Shown here: piece by piece, positions 36,228 through 46,070 of the stretch
Numbering within the stretch: position 1 is the first letter of the stretch
Layout: the number at the start of each line of letters is the position of its first letter
DNA from: Basidiobolus meristosporus CBS 931.73
Taxonomy: Eukaryota > Basidiobolomycota > Basidiobolomycetes > Basidiobolales > Basidiobolaceae
NCBI GenBank assembly: GCA_002104905.1
Contig: MCFE01000080.1
Span: forward strand, 62,001-126,000
DNA length: 64,000 nt
Direction: 5' to 3'
Made by a program: the position numbers and the translations under genes
The notes under the pieces: generated by a model
What the model was told of the DNA's origin: nothing
Seen by the model: only the letters and a program-made list of their open reading frames with translations
Database searches by the model: none

Positions 36228-36924
36228 TGTAGTGCATCAACATTTAAAACTTAGCCAATTTTACTCCGTTTGAAAATCTAGTACCCTAACTGATTTTCCC
36301 TAATCCAAACATAACAAATCCCAGTTACAGTTTATTTTATCCCACCCCAGAATCTATTTTTAGCTATCACACCTGATCTATTTTCAAATGGTCATTACGT
36401 TATCAACCTAACTGCCAAGCCTTCCCAGGTGATTAGTCATCTGGGATCTATCCAACCACTGTGCAGTTGCCAAGACATCAGTTGATTGATGATGTAATTT
36501 TCATTTATCTTATGCACCTATGAATACCCAAATTGATTTCAATCAATCCAGTCCCTTGGTGCTTACTAATTCAACTTGATCAGAAAAGTATAAATAAAGT
36601 TTACTGAACCTTTTGGTTTAGGGTGTGTCTCAACAAAATTTAGATTCTGTCTCAGCAAAAATAAGAATCCAACAATTCCGTTCTAGTTTCTACCCAAGCC
36701 TAGTATATCCAGCACTCCAAAGAACACCAAGCCTAGCCTGCCTAGCAAACAAATATCATTGTCTTTATAGCCAACCCAGCTATATCCAAGACCAATATTA
36801 GATCAGAATCTTTCTGCTAATATTTCCGCCACTCTCTGACAATTCTAAGATTCTGCACTTAATTGTCCCTTTGGTTCAGTTAAGCCAATCATGAGTTTTA
36901 TTACACTTTCTCTTGGATACAACA
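36228..36924 (+). repeat. 5' LTR of Gypsy2
   Basis: 697 bases, TGTAGTGCATCAAC to GGATACAACA. TATA box TATAAATA at 36589-36596. Confidence 0.93.
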
Positions 36925-36937
36925 TTTTTTTTGTTGA
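36630..36937 (+). promoter_or_regulatory. Gypsy2 likely self-priming site
   Basis: TCAACAAAA at 36630-36638, 41 bases after the start of the TATA box, is complementary to TTTTGTTGA at 36929-36937, four bases after the LTR end. Nine bases is shorter than the 11 of Gypsy1 and lies in a T-run, so this is weaker evidence for Tf1-like self-priming. Confidence 0.5.
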
Positions 36938-36964
36938 ATTCCATTACATTCAGCTGATTAGAAG

Positions 36965-38065
36965 ATGTCCTCAGCAGCAAGCAATCCAAACCTTTCCATG
37001 TTGGAAGAAGCCAGAAGAAATCAGGAAGAACTTACTGAACAGCTTGAAAACATCATGCTTGAAAGAAACACCATGATGCTTGAGCACTCAAAGCTTGCTA
37101 AAACAGGATCTGATAATCACCATAGAGATGAACTCCTTGAAGTTATATCTGGTTACCAAGATGAAATTGGAATAATCAAGGAAGCACTGGAGAATATTGC
37201 CATAGTAATTGACAGCATTGAAAATCTGCCAAGCCTTGCTCTGCATCAGCCACCAAGAAGTCATGCCTTTGAATCCTCCAGATCTACTTCTCATTCTAGA
37301 CCTGCCCTGGTGGTTGTCCCAAGATCCTTGCCTGTTTATGCTGAAGGCACCAATGCCATCAAGAAACCAACTGAGTTTCTTTATAAGTTTAGTCACATCT
37401 TAGCTGCACACCAGCTAGACCCTGACATGAACTGGGCTAGACTTCTGCCTCTCAGTCTCACAATGCAAGATGCTGACTGGGTTGAAGTGAACATTCCTTC
37501 CAATAGTACGTGGAAAATTGCCCAAAACCTCTTTTGCAGCCATTTTGAAGATCCTCTCAAGAAAGCATATCTGAACTTCAACTTATGGATAACTAAAATG
37601 CAAAAAGGTGAATCTGTGCAACACTTCTGTGATAGATTCCAAAGACAAATGAGATTAGCTGGAGTTAGTGATGATAATCCATTGCTTACTGCTCATTTTC
37701 TTTCAAACTTTTCACACCAGCTACAGAGCAATATTGCTATTGTCAAAGCATGCAACCCTGCACGTACCTATGACCAGATCTCAGAGATATGTACACTGGC
37801 AATCACCTTGACTGCAGCTGTTAGCCCAACTTCAGGCAACTCAACCCAAGATCCCACAACAGCTGGAAAAGAGACCAGTCATGTGACCAAGAAGCAGTCA
37901 ACCGCTACTAAGCACTGTGAGCTTCATGGAAAATGCTATCATTCTACCAGTGAATGCAAAGGCATCACCAAGCAGTCAAACAAGTCAGGAAACACCTCAG
38001 AAAAGCAGTAAAACACCAAAACTGATAATCCATATGCTGATGACAAGTGCTTTAAATGTGGAAAT
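36965..38065 (+). pseudogene. Gypsy2 Gag, one in-frame stop before the zinc knuckle
   Basis: 348 codons from ATG 36965 to TAA 38009-38011. It has an N-terminal coiled-coil-like segment (EEARRNQEELTEQLEN, residues about 15-45) and a retrotransposon gag domain at about 130-270 (YKFSHILAAHQL, WKIAQNLFCSHFEDP, VQHFCDRFQRQM). The same frame continues past the stop and reads the CCHC knuckle CFKCGNMGHRSPAC at 38047-38088. The knuckle normally belongs to Gag, so the TAA most likely arose by CAA to TAA change rather than being a designed gag-pol border. Confidence 0.85.
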
Positions 38066-41000
38066 ATGGGACATAGATCACCTGCCTGTCCTGAGAAGAA
38101 CTCCACACCATCAGCCAAATTTACCCAGATCCTTGATGATCATTCAGCCAATGATACAATGGGGTATGAAGAAGCATATGAAGAACTAACAGTTCAAGAT
38201 TATCACAACCTCCTTGAGTTTCTGGCTAAAATTGCAACTGTTCAAGAAAAGAAGCAACCAATCACACAGCTCAAAGCCATAGAAGTGCCACTCACCCTCA
38301 ATGGCCAATCATACGTAGCACTACTAGATACTGGATCATCCAACTCTATTGTATCACCCAATGTAGTCAGAGAACTCAATTTGGAGATAGAAAAACAACC
38401 AGGAAAAATCATTCTTGCAGCTAAGGATCTCTCAGCCCCAAGAATTGGCATTACCAACCCAATCAACATACATAGTGGCTCAGTAACCATAATCCATCAG
38501 ATGGAAGTTATTGACATACCAGATGGACCTCAGGTAGTCATTGGTCTGGACACCTTCACCAAACTTGGCTTTCACATAGGCAGACTACCAGTTTCCTATC
38601 CAAGAATCACTAAATCTCAGCCGCTCATAATGGATCAAATCCCAGAGATTATCTCATCCCAACCGGAAGAAGAAGAGTTAACCCCAACTTTTCAAGAATA
38701 TTCTCAATCAGTCAAATTGGATATTCAGCTGGCCATAGAGAGAAATCAGGCCATTCCAAGGAACAGCTTCTACACCATCCCAGAATCCATTGTTACACTA
38801 GAGACCCCACCAGGTGAGTCAACATGGAGGAGGCAATACCCAATTCCGCATTCATGTCAACACTTAGTTGATGAGATAGTCCAAAAATGGGCTGACAATG
38901 GAATTATCACTCAAGCCCCTGTCAACACAACGTTCAACAGCCCTTTGATGCTTGCACCAAAGAAAGATGCTGATGGAAATCTAACCCTGAAGAGACCCTG
39001 TTTGGACCCCAGACCTCTGAACAAGCTTCTGCAAGATGACAAGTTTCCAATTCCAAGAATCCAAGATATCTTTTCCGCACTATCAGGAGCAAAAGTATTC
39101 TCCAAGTTGGACTTGGAGGATGCATATCACCGATTCCAGATCCATCCTGATCATCAGCATAAGACTGCCCTTACTTGGAATAATATGCAATGGATGTTTC
39201 AGGGAGCTCCCTTTGGCCTAAAGACACTTACCAGCAAGTTTCAGAGAGTCATGACTATAATACTCAAGAATGCACCATACGCATTGGTATTTGTTGATGA
39301 TGTCATCATATTTTCCACTAACCATGATGATCATGCAGCCCATGTCACTGATGTAATCAACAGACTGACAACTGCTGGACTGGTTTGCAATGCTGAAAAG
39401 TGCAGTTTTGCCCGCCTCAAAATCAATCTACTTGGATTTATAGTCACACCAGCTGGCCACCAATTAGATCCTTTCAAACTGGTCAATATCCCAGAATGGC
39501 CAAAATCCACTAGCGCCAAGCAACTTCAACATTATCTTGGAGTATTCAACTATTTCAGGGAACACATACCACTCACGTCCTCATTGAGTGCCCCTTTAGA
39601 TGCATTACGCCATAGACCTGATCTCACCTCAGCCTGGAGCAAGACTCATGACCAAGCCTTTGAGTCACTCTGCCAACTGCTTCCACAAGCACCCATCTTA
39701 TCCTACCCAGACTTTACTAAGCCCTTTATTGTTGCTATGGATGCATCTAATGTTGGGTTAGGGGCAGTCCTCTATCAAGATGTAGACCAAAATCCACCTC
39801 ACTGGATATCTTTCCAAGCCAGGTCCCTACAACCTGCTGAGAGAAACTACTCTGCTACTAAGAAGGAGCTACTTGCCATAGTCTTTGCCTTGAAGAAGCT
39901 TCATCAGTATCTATGGGGTAATCCTTTTACCTTGTACACTGACCACCATGTCCTTGTCTATATTCACACTCAGAAGACTCTTACTCCAATGCTTACCAAC
40001 TGGCTTGATACTCTACTTGATTATGAATATACAGTTATTCATTGCCCAGGAATTCTCAACATCCTTCCTGACTACCTGTCAAGACTTTTTTCAACTTCAC
40101 CTTGGGAGGGACATGTGATTACTGATGTAATCAGTAAACTCTCTACAACTTCCAAAATAATTCCTCAACCGGATTCAGCAACTTGGAAAATCCCACCTGA
40201 AGAACAAAGGAAAACATTGATACAGAGGAGTCAATTACTTGGCCACTTTGGAGCTGACACACTTATGAAGAAGCTACACCCTGATGGATATCACTGGCCA
40301 AATATCAAAGTTGACTGCTTAGAATTTGTCAAGTTGTGCAGAGAATGTCAACTTTACAATATCAGCCGCCATGGATTTCACCCTTTGAGCCCCATCCATG
40401 CAAGCCTTCCTATGGATCATATTGCAATTGATCTAGCTGGACCTTTCATCACTAGTGATGATGGTAATCACTACCTCTTTGTAATTGTGGATGTCTGCAC
40501 ATGTTTTGTCTTCCTCAAAGCTATCCCAGACAGGTATGCTGCCACTATTGCACAAGAACTATTCAAACTCTTCTGCCTTTTTGGATTCCCTAAGGTCATT
40601 CAATTGGATAATGGAACAGAATTTGTGAATCACATGATCAAAGCCCTTTGCCAGAATAGCACCATTGATCACTGTCTGATCACTCCATATCATCCCAAAG
40701 CTAATGGACTGGCTGAAAGACATTTTCAGACCTCAGTGAACATCATTAGGAAATCTATCAAAGGTATCAAGAAGAATTGGGACAAGTACATTCCAACTGT
40801 ACAGTATGCTATCAACACCAAAATTGCTGCTCTACATGGATCAACACTATTTTCCTTGATGTTTGGAAGAAGATAAAACCACTTTGGAGACTACCAGAAT
40901 ACAGAGTTAGCAAGTTTGAATACAGATAAGCTAAAGAACTGGCTTGAGTACCTTACCAACATTGTCTACCCTGCTATCAGTGCCAGAAGTAAGGCCTCTC

Positions 41001-41449
41001 AGCAAAAGATGACTTCAACATATGCCTCAAGACACAGGAACAGCAGCTTCCCAGATGGGTCATATGTCATGACACTAGATCCAATCCGGCAATCTAAGCT
41101 TGACCCCAAGTATGAAGGACCATTCAAGGTTGTCAGACGCACTACTGGAGGATCTTATGTACTTCAGGATAACACTGGAGCACTGCTACCCAAAAACTTT
41201 CCACCTTCCTCACTCAAACTTATTTCTCAAGACCCAGTAACTTTGGAATCCTATGAAGTTGAAGCTATTGTGGACCATGACAGAGAAGAACCAAATTGCC
41301 TTTATTTAGTCAAGTGGAAAGGCTATGATGCCAAACACAACACCTGGGAACCTTACACCAACTTTGATGATGTTGCCATTATTGATCAGTATTGGAGCTG
41401 CAGAGGAACCCAAAAGGTATCAAAAAACTCCTCTTCTGGAAGGAAGTGA
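38066..41449 (+). pseudogene. Gypsy2 Pol: protease, RT, RNase H, integrase, chromodomain
   Basis: Open from the zinc knuckle to TAA 40874-40876, then on in the same frame to TGA at 41447-41449. Protease LLDTGSSNSIV (residues about 85-95 of the segment), RT with FSKLDLEDAYH and VFVDDVIIFS (about 406), RNase H VAMDASNVGLGAVL (about 556). Integrase zinc domain at about 720-760 and core D in IAIDLAGPF, D in QLDNGTEFV, E in GLAERHF. After the second stop come the integrase tail and chromodomain YLVKWKGYDAKHNTWEP. Only the second TAA splits it; that too fits CAA to TAA (GRR-stop-NHF). Confidence 0.9.
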
Positions 41450-42146
41450 TGTTGTGCATCAACATTTAAAACTTAGCCAATTTTACTCCGTTTGAAAATC
41501 TAGTACCCTAATTGATTTTCCCTAACCCAAACATAACAAGTCCCAGTTACAGTTTATTTTATCCCATCTCAGAATCTATTTTTAGCTATCACACCTGATC
41601 TATTTTCAAATGGTCATTACATTATCTATCTATCTGCCAAGCCTTCCCAGGAGATTAGCCATTTGAGATCTTTCCAACCACTGTGCAGTTGCCAAGACAT
41701 CAGTTGATTGATGATGTAATTTTCATTTATCTTATGCACCTATGAATACCCAAATTGATTTCAATCAATCCAGTCCCTTGGCGCTTACTAATTCAACTTG
41801 ATCAGAAAAGTATAAATAACGTTTACTGAACCTTTTGGTTTAGGGTGTGTCTCAACAAAATTTAGATTCTGTCTCAGCAAAAATAAGAATCTAACAATTC
41901 CATTCTAGTTTCTATCCAAGCCTAGTATATCTAGCACTCCAAAGAACACCAAGCCTAGCCTGCCTAGCAAACAAATATCATTGTCTTTATAGCCAACCCA
42001 GCTATATCCAAGACCAATATTAAATCAGAATCTTTCTGCTAATATTTCCACCACTCTCTGACAATTCTAAGATTCTGCACTTAATTATCCCTTTGGTTCA
42101 GTTAAACCATTCAAGAGTTTTATTACACTTTCTCTTGGATACAACA
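41450..42146 (+). repeat. 3' LTR of Gypsy2
   Basis: 697 bases, TGTTGTGCATCAAC to GGATACAACA. Directly preceded by the purine tract GGAAGGAAG and the pol stop codon. Confidence 0.93.
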
Positions 42147-42550
42147 CACTACAAGAAGCCCCTTTACTCTAAAGACACCCCTTTAGACACCCCTTTAGAG
42201 ACTTCTACAACACACCCCTTTAGGTTAAAGGGGAGTTCAGAATTTCCATATTAGAAAATATTTCCTCAGAAAGGAAAGTGACTTCCAAGTAAGGAAAAGT
42301 TACTAAAAGAGTAAATAAGCCCATTAGTCAACAGAAGGTCAGAACACTGCTGTAGAAGTGATAAACACTGCCTACAGTATATTTTGAGCCTAAGATTGAG
42401 GAAATTAGTGAAAGTTATATCTTCTATTGGTATATCAAACTCCCAATAAACTATTTCAGTATTAGCATACTGGAAGTTGTTGCATATTGTTGATTAGCCT
42501 CTACATTGTTGAACAAGCCCCAAACTAATCATAATAAAACACAACAGAAC

Positions 42551-42886
42551 ACCGTACAGTCCTTGAAGTGCAACAACAGTGCCCAACAATAGAGCCCACA
42601 GAAAAACCTATCACAGCATGGGAGGGAGATAATGTGGTGTTCATACCAAAGCCTAAAAATCAAAAGACATTGAAGATCCGTGAAGCCATTGAGTGCAATA
42701 ATAAAGAGTGGGCTAATATACAAGTGGCCATTGGAAGACTAGCATGCCATCACCTTAAGGCCAACATACCATGGGACCATCAGGAACTCAAGGTCAAGCA
42801 GAATGCACTTGACTTGTTCCATGCGTATTATCATGGATTCAAACGGGCAAACAGATTTTGGGCCAGCATTGGTATGCTAAGAAAGT
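42551..42886 (+). pseudogene. Accessory gene of copy D, middle segment
   Basis: Open frame reading QQCPTIEPTEKPITAWEGD, then NVVFIPKPKNQKTLKIREA, NKEWANIQVAIGRLACHHLK and ANRFWASIGMLRK. It continues the frame interrupted at 35444 and is itself cut by the Harbinger-like element at 42887. The same segment is seen in copy E at about 52785-53115. No known domain recognised. Short aromatic and basic blocks are conserved between copies, so it was under coding constraint. Confidence 0.68.
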
Positions 42887-43629
42887 AGACTTGTTCCATT
42901 GTACTGTGACAGGGCATGTGGCACAATCTGCGGTTGTAAAGAACAATTGGGCACAATATTATAGCTACCAGAAGGAAGGATTGTTCTTGGACAATTTCGC
43001 ACTATGCAGGACAATCTTGCACACTATGGCACAATCTGACACGATGAGGTTGGAACGGATGATTGCGCCAACTCGTAATGTTAGCATCACGTGCGCAATT
43101 GGATACCGCCATTATGGCAGGTAAAATCCGGTATTTGGATATGTTTCTTTAATGTAAATGGAAATAAATGTGTATCACACTATAAACTACACTGATACTT
43201 ACCATTTTGGTTACCCTCACTCCAATTGGACGGTATCTCAGTGGTTAATTGGTCCAAAAGTATCCTGAAGCTGGCAGCCCCCAATTGGCTCATTGACTAC
43301 TAAAAAAGCTACCTGATTTGCCATCAAATATCCCATTTTGCTCATTGAACAAGTAAATCCCTAATCCTAGTGATTGGACAAGGTGTCATAGCCAGCACAC
43401 AAGCGATTGTGTAGGTGCAAAACAGATCCAATAGCTGCACTGGTATTACAGATGACGTATATATATGCAGGGTGTTTATTTATAGGGGTTCTGTCTCAAA
43501 TGTGAGACAACCTTGATATTACTTATATCAAAAATTTAATGATCACTGATTTGCAATGGCTTGATTTGGATTGCAAAAAAAAAGGGTTGCCGGGATCATT
43601 ACAGATGTGAGCAATTCAAAGCAATCACA

Positions 43630-44877
43630 TCATCTTCTCCTGGGTTTTTTTCTCACAGGGATTACTACTGAAGCATTTGGTAGTGACTCACTTTGCACAC
43701 CTATACTACTTCCTGGCTGACTATCATCTTGGCTACTTGTGTATTTGTAGTCAGTATTTTGCCTCCTAGTTGATGAGTGCAATGCTACAGCTTGGCCGCG
43801 CTGAATTGCTCCAACTGAACCAACTGAACCGGCCTGTAGTGCCATGCGCTGACGTGTTCTTTTACTTGCCAAGGGCTCCGGTGGTTGAGGCACTTCATAT
43901 TGGTCATCATCAGTCAGTTCACCAGAAGTAACTCGCTGATGGTCAGGCAAAACGGCATGCGCAGGTGTGCCTTGACGCGTTGAGATGGCCCTTGGCTGAG
44001 TTTGATGTGATGCTGCAAGTTGACGCAATTTGGTCCGCTCCAATGGACTTGTGTCTAAATGAGCGGTTTGGCAAGTTCTCGTAGTTTTGCTCTGAAGCGC
44101 GCGCGTTGACCTGACGCACGTTGACTCAATGCGGGGCGTTCTGGTAAAGGGTGTTGGCGTACTCTGGACTGACGTGCGCCGGCGCGCTGTGGTTGCAAGA
44201 GATGGTAGGGAATCCAGCAAGGCGTGCGGGCGCAATCTGGATGATGCTGCCCGCGGTCTGTATTCTTCCTCCTGAAGCTCACCATCTGATTCCTCAAGGT
44301 ATTCACTTACCCTCTGTCTGATACTTTGGAGCTGTTGCCTGGATGAGTCCTGTGTATATTGCTCTTGGAAGCCACTTAGCTCTACTAATATATCACGTAG
44401 TATGTTAGTCATTTGAGGCAAAAACTCATTCAAAATCTCTTTGGTTCCCAAAGTTGAGGCACAAATGGACGCGTCCGGCCCGTACTCTGCAAATTGCACG
44501 CAAAATTGTTCCCGCACGGCTTCTTTGTCAAATCCCCTCACTCTCAGCTCATTCTTGATTTCAATACTTGTCTTGTTATATATCTTTTTACATACATTGG
44601 CTGGCATCTTGATGTAGAACTCATGCCACAGCTTTCTACTCAAATTCTTCCATCTTTGTTGACTCTCTGAGGTATCTAGTTCCGCTAGATTAATCAGTAG
44701 TGCCCAAATATCTCTATGAAGGCTCATCATAGACACTTGGGCCATACTAAAATCATTTGGCAAGAATGCAAACGGATCCAACATCAACTTTTCCAGTCCG
44801 GACCGTGCTTGTGAGCTGGGGGATGGGTTTTGTCTGGGTTGTACTAAAGATGAGTTGAGGCTTGGTATGGGGACCAT
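43630..44877 (-). CDS. Harbinger-element accessory protein, uncharacterised
   Basis: 415 codons, intact. Residues about 45-190 look folded: hydrophobic and aromatic blocks (MSLHRDIWALLINLAELD, RWKNLSRKLWHEFYIKMP, FDKEAVREQFCVQFAEYG, FLPQMTNILRDILVELSG) and mostly helical. Residues about 195-415 are low-complexity, rich in Ser, Thr, Arg and Gln, and end in a basic run RKKPRRR that could be a nuclear signal. Harbinger elements usually pair the transposase with a Myb/SANT-type DNA-binding protein needed for nuclear import and end recognition. This protein holds that position, but I cannot see a clear Myb motif. Its GC and CpG content is high for the island. Confidence 0.75.
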   Translation of the reverse strand: MVPIPSLNSSLVQPRQNPSPSSQARSGLEKLMLDPFAFLPNDFSMAQVSMMSLHRDIWALLINLAELDTSESQQRWKNLSRKLWHEFYIKMPANVCKKIYNKTSIEIKNELRVRGFDKEAVREQFCVQFAEYGPDASICASTLGTKEILNEFLPQMTNILRDILVELSGFQEQYTQDSSRQQLQSIRQRVSEYLEESDGELQEEEYRPRAASSRLRPHALLDSLPSLATTARRRTSVQSTPTPFTRTPRIESTCVRSTRALQSKTTRTCQTAHLDTSPLERTKLRQLAASHQTQPRAISTRQGTPAHAVLPDHQRVTSGELTDDDQYEVPQPPEPLASKRTRQRMALQAGSVGSVGAIQRGQAVALHSSTRRQNTDYKYTSSQDDSQPGSSIGVQSESLPNASVVIPVRKKPRRR

Positions 44878-45188
44878 AGCAACGGATTTGGATACTTATA
44901 CAGCAGTATATTGGCATCAACCTGGTCTTATATGAAGTATATATGAAAACTAATGTGATTGTTGAATTTTCCATATATTATGCATGATGCATCTTGGATC
45001 GCATTGACACAGATCAGATCACATCAATTGCAGATTTCCTATTTGATTATAGACCTATGATTAAAGCATCAATAAAAGTACCAAGGCATTGTTTGCGGAT
45101 GATTTTTGCAACATAATGATGGGATACATGGCAATTGATGGAGATTTAACCATAATGTATTAAAAATCAGATAAATAAGGCGGATCGG

Positions 45189-45992
45189 TGTGGTGGTGTA
45201 GAGGTACTCCTGGGAGAAGCTACACAACTCAAGGTGTGTGAGGTGTCTGATGGGTGCAATAACCTCTGTGTCTAAACTGCTGGTGTCTATGTCAATATGT
45301 CACTATGGTAAAAGCTCCTGCTTCTTTAGCTTCCTAGGTGCTCCAAGTGTCTCCAAAGGCCTCTGTGTGTCTTGTGCACTACCCTGAAAAGCTCCTTGAT
45401 GGCAGGTCTTAGATGTACTGTTGAAGGCAGGTGCAGTGATCAACTGCTAATCAATAAGGTAGAAGTGTTACTGATAGAAGGGATGATTTATTGATGAGGG
45501 ATTGCTTTCCCTTAAATACTTTTCCTGATTGCCAAGTGATTACTAATGACAAGGTTCTAGAAGATTCTAGGTATCAGTGGAATTCTTGATGACATCACTA
45601 TGAGCTAAAAATATGCCAAGAATGTCCTGGAAGATTCTAAAAGGCACAGCACTCTCAACCAATCAGGAATCAGTAGTCTGAAACCTGTGCAACATAGAAA
45701 TACCATATATGGTATTGAAATGGTAGAGATGGTAACACAGACCTAGGTCATGTGTCACGGGTACTGACGTGAGTACTTGCCTTATATAGATACATCTACT
45801 GATCACAAAGCCGAATAACATCTGGGATAACTAATGCTAATAACTAATCAGGGTAAACATCATATGGGGATAATACTGATAATATGGGCAAAAGAAGAAT
45901 GGGATAATACTGATAAGATAAAATATGGATAAGTATATCATAATGACTATATGAATAAACTTGTCTGTGGGAGGTATGTTTACCCTACCACA
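45189..45992 (-). repeat. 3' LTR of the gag-protease element
   Basis: 804 bases, practically identical to 48002-48805 (one C/T difference noticed at about 45330 against 48143). Confidence 0.93.
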
Positions 45993-46070
45993 TCCACCCC
46001 CCACTTGAGCTAAAAAGTTTCAGGGAACTTTTTAGCTAACCACTGTAAGTTTGGAGAACAAAGTGCTCTC

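Larger units (their letters stand above)
36228..42146 (+). mobile_element. Ty3/gypsy chromovirus-type retrotransposon (Gypsy2)
   Basis: Complete: two 697-base LTRs, leader, and one continuous gag-pol frame of about 1,495 codons (36965-41449) with only two in-frame TAA codons. The five-base duplication CACTA (36223-36227 and 42147-42151) is exact. LTRs differ at about 28 positions by eye, so it is older than Gypsy1. Its domain order with a C-terminal chromodomain again fits Tf1/sushi-like elements, but the sequence is clearly different from Gypsy1. Confidence 0.95.
35445..42546 (+). mobile_element. Solo LTR-like insert (about 1.18 kb) holding Gypsy2
   Basis: TGTGATAATGG at the left and ACACAACA at the right, flanked by GAAC on both sides (35441-35444 and 42547-42550). 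The empty site is seen in the accessory genes of copies B and E (GAGGAACAC..). The insert proper is 35445-36227 plus 42152-42546. It encodes nothing, so I read it as a solo LTR of an unidentified family. It carries clustered CCCCTTTAG-type repeats around the Gypsy2 insertion. Confidence 0.75.

Noticed and set aside
38009-38011. The TAA between Gypsy2 gag and pol as a programmed readthrough signal.
   Set aside because: It precedes the zinc knuckle that belongs to Gag, a second TAA of the same kind occurs in integrase, and Tf1-like relatives use one frame without such a stop. Mutation is simpler, though not proven.
42147-42240. CACTACAAGAAGCCCC looks like the terminus of a classic CACTA transposon.
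   Set aside because: CACTA here is the right copy of the Gypsy2 target duplication (36223-36227 is the other), and the sequence is interior to a solo LTR. The DNA transposon family in this window ends in CCCTATGAAAA instead.
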